From Nymphaea colorata (Eukaryota > Streptophyta > Magnoliopsida > Nymphaeales > Nymphaeaceae), in assembly GCF_008831285.2 (NCBI RefSeq), contig NC_045144.1:14373858-14437857 (forward strand): DNA of 64,000 nt, written 5' to 3'. The position numbers were made by a program, and so were the translations under genes. Below, piece by piece: positions 37,346 through 50,162 of the stretch. The notes under the pieces are model-generated. The model ran no database searches and was not told where the DNA came from. It worked only from the letters and a program-made list of their open reading frames with translations. The number at the start of each line of letters is the position of its first letter. Position 1 is the first letter of the stretch.

Positions 37346-39190
37346 TAAGTTTTTTAATAAATGAACGGACACAACTTGCTTTCGCTCATCAGGTTCTGCC
37401 AAACAAAAAATACATGCTCGACTAAAGTACTTAATTTTCCTCTCGGCCATCCAAACAAGGTGTTAAGGAGATCAAGCTGCGATCGTTAAGTCTTAGAATC
37501 CAAAATTCCAAGTACACTAATGCAACCTCAATTTGAAACATTTGGACTAGAGGTTCGCGAATTTGAGGCTGAATGAACAGCGTATGAATCTACTGTTTAT
37601 TGATGTTGGACTTGGATTTTTTTAATTCAAGAACTTTTTTGACAAGGAGAATAGTAATAAACTATTTCAGAAGCCTGTCCTAAAGATAGTGGTAAATCAT
37701 GAAGTGTTTTTGGCGGTAGCTAGATTGGTGAAACAATTTGTTATTGTTCACATTACCAAACAACATGCAAAATTCATGGTAAACAAATGGTGTACCAGAT
37801 TGGTGGAGAAAATAATATAAGACAAATAGTTTGCTTTACTCACATGGACTCCATTCAAATGCATCATGTGATAGGATCATAGTTGGGAAACTTGTTGATT
37901 TGAGTCACTAGTCGCTCGATTCAGCTAGGATCATCCATTTACTGGATCATGAGTCAGAGTTTGCCAAGTCAACTATGATCATTAACTAATTACATGTTCT
38001 TTTTTATTTGCGTGTTGCTAAATATTGAAGTTTGTTATTTTTTTTAAATGTGAAATATCATAAACTCTACTAAATGTGTACACATATTCATATCATAATT
38101 TTTTTAAAATGTGAAATATCATAAACTCTATTAAATGTATACAAATATTCATATCACATGTTACCAGAGGCGAAGCCAGGATTTTCTTCAGGGAGGTCGG
38201 CAGTTTGACCTCCGGATTCGGGTAGGGCCAAACTGAATCTAATACAAAAAAATATATTATGTAATTAAAAAATATTATTTTTTTCAATATAAAAAAGAAT
38301 TCATTGGCTGGGATGGGGCCATGGCCTAGGCGGCCCCCCCTCTTCCCTCCGCCCCCGGCATGTTACTTAGGTTTAGTTGATGAACAAAAAGTGCGATTCT
38401 CATATGAACAATGCCTGTGAAAACCATAGTTTGAGGTCCAACTGAAGCTGAGGGGGTTGGTGGGTTAGGGCCTCAAAATCTGCGGAGTCGAGATCTACAG
38501 TGATCTAACACTGCCAAAGTTGTCTGATAACATAATTTGCAATCTTAAAATCTAGAAGTTTCAAACGTAGAGTTTTTGACGAAGGGAATCTTTCAGTTTA
38601 AATGTATGTCGCTTACATTTCAAATTCTGGTCTAATTTCTTGGTAGTAACAGCACCGTGTTCCATGCTAAAGAAAAGAGATTGTAAGCTCTTGTCGCCCC
38701 TGCCTCCCGACCACGGAGTTTGACTTAGAGCTTCGTGAATTTAAAGAGATAATAAAGGCACCTGCTCTGCTCATCCCTGTTCCTAACCTGAGGTTTTTAT
38801 GGTGAAAATGCAGAGAGGCTTCTTCATGGGCCCATCCCATCTCCTCTAGCTTCCGGGCCCTCAGTATTCATCTGATCGGGTTTGGGCCCCTGTTCACCGG
38901 GAGCCCTCCGGACGCCGGAAATACTCGGACCGGCGACCGCCCCATGTTCGACAACCCTCTTCTGTTTGTGGGCTTAAGAGAAAAATATCTGATGAAGAGA
39001 GGGAGGGACAAATGGGTAATTTGGCGTGGAGGGTCTCTCAGGTTGATGGATTTGGCGTCCTTTGGGCGGATCTTCTCCCAGTGTCTCCAAAAAACAGAGT
39101 CAGCTTCCATGCTGCCCCCACCCATTTTATTATACCATCAAACTCGGAAAAACCACTGGCTGCTCTCCTTGCAAAACCTGCGGGCAATTC
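37346..39190. other. Intergenic upstream of the LBD gene
   Basis: AT-rich to about 38690, containing the short inverted-repeat element at 38166-38358. GC rises from about 38740 towards the LBD promoter. No other gene is supported. Confidence 0.6.
38166..38358. mobile_element. GGCGGAGCC-family element
   Basis: GAGGCGAAGCCAGGATTTTC at the left, then GGGCCAAACTGAAT and an AT-rich centre, and GGGGCCATGGCCTAGGCGG with CTCCGCCCCC at the right. The order and sequence match 49989-50162 closely. Confidence 0.7.
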
Positions 39191-39193
39191 CAC

Positions 39194-39200
39194 TTAAATA
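39194..39200 (+). promoter_or_regulatory. Probable TATA box of the LBD gene
   Basis: TTAAATA lies about 165 bp before the ATG and is followed by a CT-rich stretch typical of plant 5' UTRs, placing transcription start near 39225-39235. No other element is claimed. Confidence 0.45.
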
Positions 39201-39364
39201 CCCACCCCCTTCCTCCTCTCCTCACCAACTGAACGTCCCCTTCTTCTCTCCCAACGAGTCCCCAGAGCAAACCCACCTCTATTCTTTCTTCCTTCCGTCA
39301 TTTCTTCTCTTCTTCTACCGCCAAGCATCAGCGACAGACAAGTCAAGCATCAGAAGCAGCGGCC

Positions 39365-40316
39365 ATGAGGATGAGTTGTAATGGATGCAGGGTTCTCCGC
39401 AAGGGTTGTAGCGAGAACTGCAGCATAAGACCCTGTCTTCAATGGATCAAGAGCCCCGAGTCCCAGGCCAACGCCACCGTCTTCCTAGCCAAGTTCTACG
39501 GCCGCGCCGGGCTCATGAACCTCATTAATGCCGGCCCCGACCACCTCCGTCCTGGTACTTTTTGATTCCCTCCTCCCCTTCTGTTCTCCCTTTATGTGAG
39601 TTGTTTGGTCATCTCTCTAACGGTGTTTTGGTAATGGAACTCGTGCAGCCATCTTCAGGTCTCTCCTGTACGAAGCCTGCGGCAGAATCGTCAACCCGAT
39701 TTACGGTTCCGTGGGCCTTCTCTGGTCCGGCAGCTGGCAGCTCTGCCAGGCGGCGGTGGAGGCCGTCCTCAAGGGAGCCCCCATCGTTCAGATCTCCTCC
39801 GAGGCCGCGGCCACCGCCAACCCCGCCCCGCTCCACAAGGCCTACGACATCCGGCACGTCGCCCGGGAAGACAACTCCGGCGCCTGCGCCGAGCTCCACA
39901 AGATCAGGAACCGGAACCGGTTCAAGCGCTCCGGGAAGCCCAAGGCCAAGGCCGACTCGCCGGATTCCGTCCCCGAGACGCTGAACGACGGGCCCGAGGT
40001 CTGCAACCTCCGGTGGCGCAGGTGCTACCCGGACGACTACAAGTCAAGCGAGTCGTCCAGCCACTCCGAGCAGAACGCCGAGGCCGACACAGACAGCATG
40101 CTGTCCAACGAGACGGTCGAGGCCTCCCTGTTGGACCACGCCGAAGCAGCCCCAGCGGCGAAGCACGACTCGGACGATGACTCGGATAACGACTTGAGGC
40201 TGGAACTCACGCTCGGCTTCGAACCGGTCTCTCGAGCCGGATCGGTCGAGAGCGGCCACCGCGACGAGCCGCAGCCGCGGAGAAAGTCGTCGTTCAGCTT
40301 CGACATATCGGTCTGA
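39365..40316 (+). CDS. LBD41: Class II LOB-domain transcription factor (LBD40/41 type)
   Basis: Two exons, 39365-39554 and 39649-40316, joined across a 94-bp GT-AG intron (CCTG|GTACTT...TCGTGCAG|CCATC) at the intron position conserved in the family. They give 285 residues. The LOB domain starts with C5-x2-C8-x6-C15-x3-C19, then the GAS block [14 protein letters not shown] (44-57), and continues through [20 protein letters not shown]. This is the class II form, without the complete leucine zipper of class I. The variable tail is acidic and contains LRLELTLGF (about 246-254), an LxLxL-like repression motif followed by the EP shared with LBD40/41. A nuclear DNA-binding regulator; Arabidopsis relatives respond to low oxygen and nitrogen/metabolic signals, but the role here is inference. 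Exon 2 is very GC-rich against its surroundings. No damage is seen. Orthology to LBD41 rather than LBD40/42 is not settled. Confidence 0.95.
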
Positions 40317-40620
40317 AACCGGTCCGGTTCGACGCTCCCGAGCCTTTTTACCCGCGGCTTGTTACATGCCACCGAGAGACGTTTTTCAAGGGGGGAAACA
40401 GAAGTCCACTGTGAATTACGTAGGAGAAAACCTAGAGACCTAGTCTATATTGTTTATATTATTTTAGTGTCTTCTTTTTGAATTTTTATTTCTCTTTAAA
40501 AAATATGGGATCAATTGTAAGAGAAATAAGAATTATGAAGAAAATTGAGATAATTTGTTCTTTCCACAAAATTTTGTGGGGGACCATATCAAATTCGTTT
40601 CAGTTAATTCACTTATAATT

Positions 40621-40705
40621 ATGGAGTGAGCCAAGTGGTACGAGCACTGAGCAGTTGGTCTGCCATATGAATTTTCTTTTCTCTGTTCGAGTTTGGATTT
40701 TTCAA
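40621..40705 (+). repeat. tRNA-derived SINE-like remnant
   Basis: GAGCCAAGTGGTACGAGCAC (A-box like) is followed 40 bp later by TGTTCGAGTTT (B-box like), the layout of a tRNA/SINE internal RNA polymerase III promoter. The intervening sequence does not fold into a proper tRNA, so it is not called a tRNA gene. The body and tail cannot be delimited. Confidence 0.45.
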
Positions 40706-40953
40706 GGCGTTCTTGGTCGACAAGTTTCCGGTTATTACTTACATCAGAGGTAATCCAAAGTTGGACGGTGGTGGATTTCTATAATGAGACGAGAGAACGT
40801 GGATTGCTTTCTTTTCCAAATAAGAAACCATGGCTGGGTATGGTGATGGAAGAATCCACAGGTTTTTAGGTGTTGTCGCAAGGAAGGTTCAGTTTCGCTG
40901 ACCGGATAGTGTAGCTGGTCGAACTGATAGGTCTTGTAAGTCTTATAGCGAGT

Positions 40954-41089
40954 ATGAGACTGGCGGCATAGTTGGTCGATCATGAGACTGGCGGCATAGT
41001 TGGTCGATCTGGTAGAAGAAGGCATGGCATAGCCAGTCGAGTTGGTCGATCTGGTAGAAGAAGGCATGGCATAGCCAGTCGAGTTGGTG
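40954..41089. repeat. Nested tandem repeats (28 bp and 42 bp)
   Basis: ATGAGACTGGCGGCATAGTT is repeated at 40954 and 40982 (28-bp step). GATCTGGTAGAAGAAGGCAT is repeated at 41006 and 41048 (42-bp step). The word GGCATAG(T/C)...GTCGA recurs through the block. On the minus strand a 122-codon frame reads through with a 14-residue repeat, without known homology. Confidence 0.85.
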
Positions 41090-44000
41090 AAGCTAGTCGA
41101 ATTGGCAGGCAAGAACCAAAACTAGCCGAATTGGCAGGCTAGAATACGGTCATCTTCGTGAAAATCCGGTCATTGATTTTAGTGAGCGTTCATGTTCTAC
41201 CTTCCATCGTGGAATTCAATACATCCAATTATTAATGTGATACTGAAATTTTGTTTAAATTCAAATTTATTTACTAAACTAACTAGACTTACTATGCTAT
41301 ATTCTATGACCAAATAATTTGACGTTGATATTTCATTTGATTCAATCAACTATTGGATTTGACTAGAGCCGGAGTTCAAATCCAAATTCCACTAAACAAT
41401 GCCCAACAAAAAGATTGGAACGGACCTGAACTCTTACTCTTTTTACATGCCTAGATGAGTAAAAATGGCTGTAAAAGTATGTAGTTGGATTTAGATCCAA
41501 CAAAAATTCACATCCGAACAGTAATCGGATGTGGATAGAGAAAAGATTGAGCTTCACTAATTACAGAATCCGATAAATATTTTAATCCGATTTCATGTAG
41601 AGTTTCATAAATTAGTTTGAAACTTTTGCATTCGAACCCAACTCGAATCCCGGCACAGACTCAGCAGTATCCAAATAAATGGATATGACAATAGCAATGA
41701 CCGAATCGGATGAGTTGACATCCATGGGAAACATAAACGACCGGAGGCGCGCCGTATCCAACTCATAATGGTATTGGATGTGGCCTTTGAATATATGAGG
41801 ATGCGGCTTGTGGGTTTAGATAAGATTAATTAACAAAATGATTGTATCTTTTAGTTTTATTCCCTAAACTCATAAAAAGTTGCATAAACAAAATCAATGG
41901 AAGATGAAGAACTCGGGTCTGTGGCATGCATCACCAATTTGATTCTCATGAACACTATGCTTTTAAGTCTGATTAAATGAAATGAATGTTCTCACTCTAC
42001 CACCAAAAGAAAAAGAAAAAGATACGAAAGAAGATGCCTGGTTGATCGGACCTCACCTTGTCATAACAAAATATTCGAAAACGTGTGAGCCCCATGGTAA
42101 GTGCAAATTGCTAAATATTGTAGCCAAACAGAATTCTGTGGAAAGTTGCTCCTAAAGAACACACGGAAATTGGAAGGCGGCCGAACCACTTTTTCCTTCC
42201 TTAAATAAGGGAGAAAGCAGATGAGAGGGAACTGCTTCGGTACATTACTTTACGAAATCTAATTTAGCTGGATCTGATACCGATCAATCCAGACTTCAAC
42301 TTGTTCAGATTTTCTAAAACATCCGACCCAATTGGATTTCAAGCCCACCAAGTTGGAGTTACTATTGGATCTGACAAAAAAAAAAATCAGATTTGGATCT
42401 GAACTCGGATTTTCATAAAGCATTTGACTCAATTGGATGGAATGCAGAGAAATCCGGATTTAGAATTGCTCTCAATCTGCTCATCTAACAAAAAACCCAA
42501 GTGAAAAAAGCTGATCTAAGATTCATTTTATACGAGAACCACAATATGAACAAACACCAGATTTTATTACAATGTGAAAAAAAGGATTTGAAATCCTCAG
42601 TTTATAGCAAAACCCTTAAAATTGAATTCGGTTAAGACAGCGGACCGTAAAGCCATGAACATAAAGTTACCAATGATTCCAAATAATCTCGGATCTCAAA
42701 CCAATACTATTAAATACATGTGATATATGGACAAAAACCTGGCCAGAAGATTTTTCCACTTTACAATATACCGGGTACAAAATTCTACCGCTGGAAGGTG
42801 ATTGACATCTTCTACCGCTTTTATTTTAATATCAAATCAACGGAAAAGCTCCATGGTACCGTCAAAAACCAGGATCTGTTTCCTTAGTATGTCCACGAAG
42901 TGGAAAAAAAAAAAAAAGAAAAGAGAAAAGAAGATGCTTCCTGCTTTCCTTTCCTTTGATGTAATACAATATTCCACCCATTGGATTCTCGTCCACAGTT
43001 GATCCAAATACTCATAAAAAATTGTGCCGATACTTTCATTACACAGGATTGACATGACATGAGGAGGCCACAATCCTGGATTAATTAGTGGTTGGAGGTT
43101 TTATATCACATTCAAGTGCATATTTTTTTAAGTTTTGACTTCGTTTGTGTCTTCTAGATGTGGCCGTTCGTAAAGTATTTCTAAAAAATTGGAATAGAAA
43201 ATTGCACCAATTAGCTCGGTGTGGGAATAATTACTGCGTGAAATTATAATACTTGCAAGTTGCGCGTTGCCAAGGACCACATGTGAATAATGCGACATTG
43301 GGATGTATTAAATGGCAAAAGGAGATGGCTGTATCATTTAGACCAACGGAAAGGACTCGAGGAGCTCGCTCGTACCACAGTTATATATATATATTTTTTT
43401 TTGCTTTTCTGGTAGTACACGTACCGCATTACAGAAATTGTCGGGGATGGTTGAAAAATCCGATTTCATGACGATGAAAACAAGGTCAATCATAATAAGA
43501 TGGGATGAATGAATTAAGTTAGGTATTTTCATCCCTCCCTCGGCTCGATTGTTATAATTGAATTAAAATTTTTAAATTTTGATATGTATTAAAATAATTT
43601 TTTTTAAAATTTTTATATATAACAAGTAAAATTTTTTAAAAATTTACAGGTAAATTTTTAAAATATACTTTTTTAAAGTTGGGCCAAGCCCCTACCGGAC
43701 CCCTTGGCTTTGCCCCTGATGTTTCGGTGTTGTGGCTAGTGTTGTGAATGGGTTGAATCTGTTTTCATGGTCTTATTGTATTGAATTTGATTTTAAGATA
43801 GAATCCTTTAACGTTAAGTAAACTCTCATCCTTTTTTCTAAAATAGGAGACCTACTTTGAGTGACTTAAATATTTTTCAACTCAGCCAACTATAATTGGA
43901 AAACAATGGCAGTGCTTGTTATAGTGGGTAAGTTTGTGGCTAAAACACTTACCTTTATGCACTTGTAGTGCATTAAGTGTTGTTTTCAGGCTTTGACATG

Positions 44001-45239
44001 TAGTACATTCTTCAACAGAGGTATCATATCTCCTATGATTTAATGTTTAGAGGAATAACACATCAAAACATGTAGTTGCCACAAGATTTGTACATCTAAT
44101 CATCAAGTGGTGGCGTTTGAAAGCTCCTTCGTCTAATACACGGAACGGATGAATATAAACTGAAACTTTATTTAAAAAACAAAAAAGGCTACAACATGTA
44201 GTTTGATTTGATGCTTCATTTTTGGGGCTGAAAAAACATAAGCTGATATTTTTCGACCTTGTTGTCCGTGCTAAAAATTTTTCATGAGAAGGGTCGAAAT
44301 AGGTTTTTAAAATTCTAAAACTAGTCGAAATATCATTTTTCAAAATTTTTAATAAATTTTCTAAAATTTACATTTAAAATTTTTAATATTTTTTTGAGGT
44401 GGAGTTAGGGCCACACGGACACCTCCTTTGAATCCGCCCCTGGTTGATCTACCCCTCCAAGTCACGGAAGCGACCAACCTCTCTCCTTTTCTAGACCAGT
44501 CAAAGTTTGACCAGCTGGTTTGGCTCAGTCCAATGCCCTTAGAATATCAACCTTTCTTTTCTTTTCCTTCTTCTGTAACTACGCGCATGGAAATTACCAC
44601 CTCGTCTGTCGTCCTTTTTATTCTAAATCATTGGAAATCAATATTGCATAGCTGCGTGCCATGTGCAATTTAGTATGCTAATATTTTTAAAAATATTTTA
44701 AACAGTTTCTATTCCACTATTAGTTTTTATTTTTCTAAATTAATATAATAATATTTGTTATCAATTTCCAACCAATGTATATTCACTAAATCAATAGCAT
44801 TGGCTATACTTCATTTTAGTTGATGCTTTTCACTACCCAGTTAGCGTTCGAAAATGCATCGTGAACGCTCGTCTCGTAATGAAAACAACAAACTGTTTGG
44901 CAAATCCACCTAAAAACACAAGGGCAGATTCCTTGAAGAAAGTTTGCTACTGCTTTTATTATAAAAGCATCCGTTGTGTTTGTTTCACTGTGAATTTCAG
45001 ATCCATGGGGATATGAGATCCTTAGTTTGTAAGATCTATAGATTTAAGGTCGGATTCTGATCACTTCGTCCGACCTTAAATGAATGGTTTTTAACATGTA
45101 ACATCAATTTGAAATCCATGTTACTGAGATCTAAATTAACCATGTCTCAGAATATACTTATTTATGCAGTCTCCCATTTTAAATCCAAAGCAACCTAAGG
45201 TTTTTATTCCTCTCAAATGAGTATGTTGAATGAATTTGA

Positions 45240-45457
45240 GGCCTCGTTTGATGTACACAGATTTTACTGTGCATTGAAAAGAACATACTATTTTTGTAAG
45301 GCTTTTCATGCTCAAATCAAACACAAAAAAAATTACTATGCCAAATTGGATAGATCAATGTAATTTTACCCTGAAAAAAAATCTGACCCAGGAAAGTTTT
45401 GACTTTTTTCCATGGTAATTTTACTCTCAAAATTTTACCTTGTCATCAAACCATAAC
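45240..45457. mobile_element. Possible MITE, GCCTCGTTTGATG ends
   Basis: GCCTCGTTTGATG at the left faces CATCAAACCATAAC at the right as imperfect inverted termini, with an AT-rich non-coding centre. No target duplication fixed. Confidence 0.45.
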
Positions 45458-46299
45458 TAACATATAAGAAATCGAATATACTTTACCCAACTGGAAAAAA
45501 AAAAAGAAAAAAAAATTCTGAAGATGAGCAAGTAATACATAAAAACATCTCGGTCGGTAAATAGTAATTGACGTTTGAAAGTAAGATGCATCAAACTCTA
45601 GACATCAAGAGTCTGAGGTAAATGGGAAGCTTCCATTCACCTATTGGCCGCATTCTATGGGTCAAGCTGTTGAAGGTCTCAGTTTCAGTTTTTTATTTGA
45701 CCAAGAAGCCTAAGCAAAAGTCAAGGAACTTCTAAAACGAATGAGTTTCCAAAAATTGGAGGAACATAAGAAAATCTGATCATATTGATTAATTCATGTA
45801 AGGGCTTACAGTGCTCAATCCAAATTTCATAAATCGGGACCGGTTCATAAATGGTTTACACCCAAACACAAAGAGACCCGTCCCGTTTCCAATAAGCACC
45901 GAAAGCTGGATCGGTCGGTTCCTAAACGGAACCACTGAACATTGATTTCGTGAATCGGCCGGTCCACCAATAGTTCAGCTCAATGGATCGGTTGTGAATC
46001 AGCAAAACACATTTTGAAAATATTTTTTCAAACAGCAGATGAGAAATATACTAAAAATATTTTTTTAAAAAAATTTATATCATACTTTTCCAAAAAAAAA
46101 AAAAGAGTCCCCCCGGTTCAGATGCCTCTGCGTTCAGAGGTTAGTCGGTGCTTGAGATAAAGTCAGTGTACCTTCAACTTGGGCACTCTGCCTTCATAGG
46201 ACACAAAATATTAATTCCCATTAGAATCAAACCCGTCAGTGGTGGAGTTCCAAACGTATTCATAGATTTTTATATCTAAAGGGGCACTATATATATCAC

Positions 46300-46407
46300 A
46301 AAACAAATATTTGAAACTGTTAATATAAATATAAACAAACATTGAAGGGTATATAAAACAAATATTTGAAACTGTTAATATAAACATAACCAAACATTGA
46401 AGGGCTA
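46300..46407. repeat. 55-bp tandem duplication
   Basis: AAAACAAATATTTGAAACTG starts at 46300 and again at 46355. Each copy ends AAACATTGAAGGG, and the copies differ by a few bases. Confidence 0.88.
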
Positions 46408-46595
46408 GTGTAGACAACTAACTATCCACCCACATCAACCCACATGTAGCTTGGCTACTGAGACTGAGAATCCACAGGTAACTGCCATGAGAATGTAGCT
46501 GAGGACATGTTGTAAACACCTCACCAGCCCCACTAATGTAAATTTGGACTGACCACACTCTGAACCGGGCACTATCAGATCAATTTAGCACTATA

Positions 46596-46735
46596 CAGGG
46601 GTGAGCCGACAGTCTAAACCTCTGAATTCGGGCAGGACCAATTGAATTCAAATCCAAAAAACATATGGCGCAATTACAAAAATTTATTTTTTTTTAATGT
46701 ACTTTGTTTTTTCATTAGCGAGCCCAACACTATAT
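46596..46735. mobile_element. GGCGGAGCC-family element, diverged
   Basis: CAGGGGTGAGCCGAC, CTCTGAATTCGGGCAGGACC and the AT-rich core match the left and middle of 49989-50162. The right end is not clear. Confidence 0.5.
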
Positions 46736-47830
46736 AATGGATTCAATTAAATCACACGTTCCAGGCCAACGCTGACAACACACCGAGACAACATGCATTT
46801 TTAAACGTAAACATAGTCCTACGGAAGTGGATGAATGATCGAGCGTCGGGAACTTTAAATTAAGAACAACCAAATGGTCATCATGCAGAAAGCGTGGAAG
46901 ATTAGAAAAAGAAGGGAAAGAGTTAAGCACTACCAGGTAAATGCATCGATAATTGTTCTATCCATGTGTCTTCCACAATATTTATGCATTTCTTCACTCC
47001 TTGATCTTCGAAAAGAAATTGGTTGGTGTTCTAAGGACGCTAGCTTATTGTTTCTTTTATCTATTTGTTCGGGTGGTTATTCTCAAGAGCCCATTACAGA
47101 TCATCTGATGTCAGCTGTCCTTTAAGAAAGGAGTTGATCATACTGAGCAGGCCCCCTCTGTCTCCACCTCTGATACTGAGTCACCTAACATCGCGTGCCG
47201 CCCATCTAAAAGATGAACGCCTCGTAATGATGCATTGTAGAGAGTAAAACTCAAACTAGTTTATTGTAGCTGATGCAACAAATTTAGTTGGTGAGAGCAA
47301 GACATAATACCACATTAACATCAATTCAGCAACAGAAGGTCAATCATTTTAGCTGTTGTAACTTTTTTTGAATTGCAAATTAGACGCTGGCAGATGTCTC
47401 AAGAAAATTAGCATAGCTGGTCTAACCAATGCCTAGGTGCGCAGCGTGGCTTAACCCACTTGGGTGGGATCATAGCTTGTAGGATAGCATATGTTTTGCT
47501 AGCATTATGTGTGATGTGCCCTGCACAACGCACACCCAACAACACTTAATGCACGGGAGGTTTCTTGACTTTTGTTCTCGAAATCATACGCAATTTAAAA
47601 GGGTTTTGTAAAAGAAATGCTAGGTCTAATAAGACCATGCTATTTTGTTAGTCTATACAAATCATGACCTCTACACTTTATAGATGTAGTTGGCAAACTC
47701 TTTACTTGGACTTCGATAGACTGACGATTGGGTCCTTGGGTTAGAAAGTGGATTCAGTGATGAGGCTATATTAGGTCCTAATTTTTATAGTGCATATGTT
47801 AAATAGACTTTATATGATATTTTACAATTC

Positions 47831-48018
47831 AAAAAATAACAAACTTCAGCAATATATATGAGAAAAAAAGAACATGATCCCAAACAAATTGCTGGGTCCT
47901 CACTTGTGATAAAAAATAACTGACTTCAGCAATATATATGAGAAAAAAGAACATGATCCCAAACAAATTGCTGGGTCCTCACTTGTGATAAAAAATAACA
48001 AACTTCAGCAATATATGA
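47831..48018. repeat. 80-bp tandem repeat, 2.3 copies
   Basis: AAAAAATAAC...CTTCAGCAATATAT starts at 47831, 47911 and 47990. The first two units are nearly identical; the third stops after about 28 bp. Confidence 0.92.
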
Positions 48019-48059
48019 CAAGAAAGAAAAGGATCCTGTGATACAGTAAATAAAGGATC

Positions 48060-48840
48060 ATAGTTATTTCAGGCCCCCAGTAAATGGAGGACCCTCGTTA
48101 GTTCGGGAAAACCAACTACGCTATAGGGCTGGCGATATGAGAAGGCGCCGAAGCTCAAAGCATCACGACTCCTGTCCAGCTTTGCCCCAAGTTTTTGGCA
48201 CACGGCACGCGGCCTGAACGGCCACACATCCCGGTGAAGATGGCCCGTGGTTTTCCCAAAGTTCTCCTTTATCATCTGCCTTGCTTTGTCGTGGATCCAC
48301 AGACGTGTAAGAAACTAGAAAAGAACAAAAAGAGGAAAAGCAAAACTAAAGAGCAACCGCACCCACAGTTCTGCTCCTCATTCCTGGCGAAGCCTCTCTC
48401 CCAACCACCTTTCCCCTTCACTTACAGTTGGTTCGCCATTGAAACGGTGGCTCCCCACACCCCACCAACCAGAGTCCAGAGGGAAAGTTGATGGATGGGA
48501 TCCCGAAAACCGGGGGAAGAGCCTCACATGGGAGGCGTACGAGGGGCCGCAATACCCTCTAGATTAAGAGTTTCGAGGCGTGACGTCTTCAATCTTAGGG
48601 AGGAAAAGAGAGTGTAGCGATCTGAAAGGACAAGTTACGAGAAAATGGCTGTCTATCGGCCAGTGGGGCCATGTGAAACGACGTATCACGCCTCATGGTT
48701 TCCGGTTCTTTTCTGCGTTGGTGAAGAGGGAGGGGAAGGGGATTTCTGTGGGGATTAAAGAAAGAATGTAGCCGAAAGTTTTTTTGGGGTTTTCTCTGAA
48801 AGTTCATCAATGGGGACACCTCATATTACCTGGCACTGTT
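48060..48840. other. GC-rich island, no recognised protein
   Basis: GC rises against its surroundings. Plus-strand frames 48195-48491 and 48580-48771 and a minus-strand frame 48819-48595 have no known domain and overlap in incompatible frames. It could be a decayed promoter/first exon; I cannot support a gene. Confidence 0.4.
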
Positions 48841-49988
48841 ATCATGGGTTAATTTAAAAATGTCACTTTCTTTGAGTTTCTTTTTCTTCCAGTCCCTCCA
48901 CTTGTTCTTGATCTCTTTGTGGCGCTTTTTCGCATTTTATAGAGGGTTTCGATTTATAAAGTTAGACTACTATCACGTTTCACATTTGTTGTGGTATGTA
49001 CTATAGTTTCAACATTTTAATAAAGGTTAAAATAGAAACTTTTAAATTTTATATAAATATTAAACTACCATTTTTAAAATTTAAATATAAATTTTTAAAG
49101 TTTTTAAAATCTAAGTAGGGGCAAGGCCCTTGCCGGTCCCCCTTCCCTCCACCCCTGTCCCTAATGACACGATATGCTGCTATATTTTTCTCTCTTGAAA
49201 TTTAATCAAGCTTAGTTGGAAATGAGGTTTAAACTAGTGTGCAGTTGATTTTGTCTTTCGCTGCAGTTTATAAAAGGGATGGGACTTGGGAGCCTAAGTC
49301 CCGGCAGAGTGCATCGGCTATCTTTAGCTGCACTATTACAAAAAAGAATGCTCTTCGTATTTACAAGTGTTCTACGTGAAGTTAACCATGCAAACTTGGA
49401 AACAATAGAGGAGCAAAAAAATTGAGAAAGGACAGTCTAGCTTAATTATATTGTAAATTCCAGAAGGAATTGAATATTATTTTCAACAGATTGTAAGAAA
49501 AATGAAAAGTGGAACCCATGTTATGTGCTCAACACGCAAGCCGCTCTAGAACTTAGTGAACCAGAAAGTAAGCGATTGCTTGAAAAAACGGCTACCAAAA
49601 TAGGCGGTGTTAATGAAAAACCTCTTTAGTTTTTTTCAAGTACATCTTGTTTGGAATGACTATCAACTGTAGGCGAGGGAGAAGTTAACAACCACCACCT
49701 GAAAAGAGTGCCAAATACACCTATTCTCCCTGTCTTCGGGATCTTAGGCTGCATTTAAATTAGTGATGGCGGCAACAAGGATTAGCTTCACTATGCCATG
49801 AATAAAGAAATTTTTTGAACACTTTTCTCAGGTAGGTGATATGTTGTTGAATGATCAACACAAGAACAACTTGGCCGTTCTAAGATCCATTCCCCACTTT
49901 CTTAAAGCTGGCTTCACCATTAATTTTATTTCCCGTATTTTTTACATTAATAATTAGTGGCAAAATTCTAAGAATAAGAATATGGGAG

Positions 49989-50162
49989 CAGTGGCGGAGC
50001 CAGAGCAGTCCAACCTCTGGATCTGGGTAGGGCCAAACTAAATTTAAATCTAAAAATACATAGAGTGATTAAAAAATAATTTTTTTTTCAATGTAAATTT
50101 TTTTTTTTCATTTTTCCAGGGTGGGGCCATGGCCTAGGCGGGCCCCCCTCCCTCCGCCCTTG
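49989..50162. mobile_element. GGCGGAGCC-family element, best-preserved copy
   Basis: Starts CAGTGGCGGAGCCAG and ends CCTCCGCCCTTG, which are inverted repeats. The interior shares GGGTAGGGCCAAACT and GGGGCCATGGCCTAGGCGGG with 38166-38358. Confidence 0.75.

Larger units (their letters stand above)
40317..42790. other. Intergenic downstream of the LBD gene
   Basis: AT-rich. Holds the SINE-like remnant at 40621-40700, nested tandem repeats at 40954-41089, and GGATTTGGATC-rich sequence at about 41370-41730 and 42260-42480 like the MITE at 26792. No gene is supported. Confidence 0.6.
42791..48059. other. Intergenic, repeat debris; no recognised gene
   Basis: AT-rich. Right ends of the GGCGGAGCC family occur near 43720 and 44442, and a fuller copy at 46596-46735. 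A GGCCTCGTTTGATG/CATCAAACCATAAC pair flanks 45240-45457 as a possible MITE. Tandem duplications occur at 46300 and 47831. All ORFs are short and unconvincing. Confidence 0.6.

Noticed and set aside
39562-39984. Plus-strand Pro/Ser/Arg-rich 140-codon frame within the LBD gene
   Set aside because: It is the wrong frame of GC-rich LBD exon 2 and includes the intron. The spliced LOB-domain frame explains the region.
47425-47500. Possible tRNA gene around GTGGCTTAACCCACTTGGG
   Set aside because: No B box at the right distance and no cloverleaf fold.
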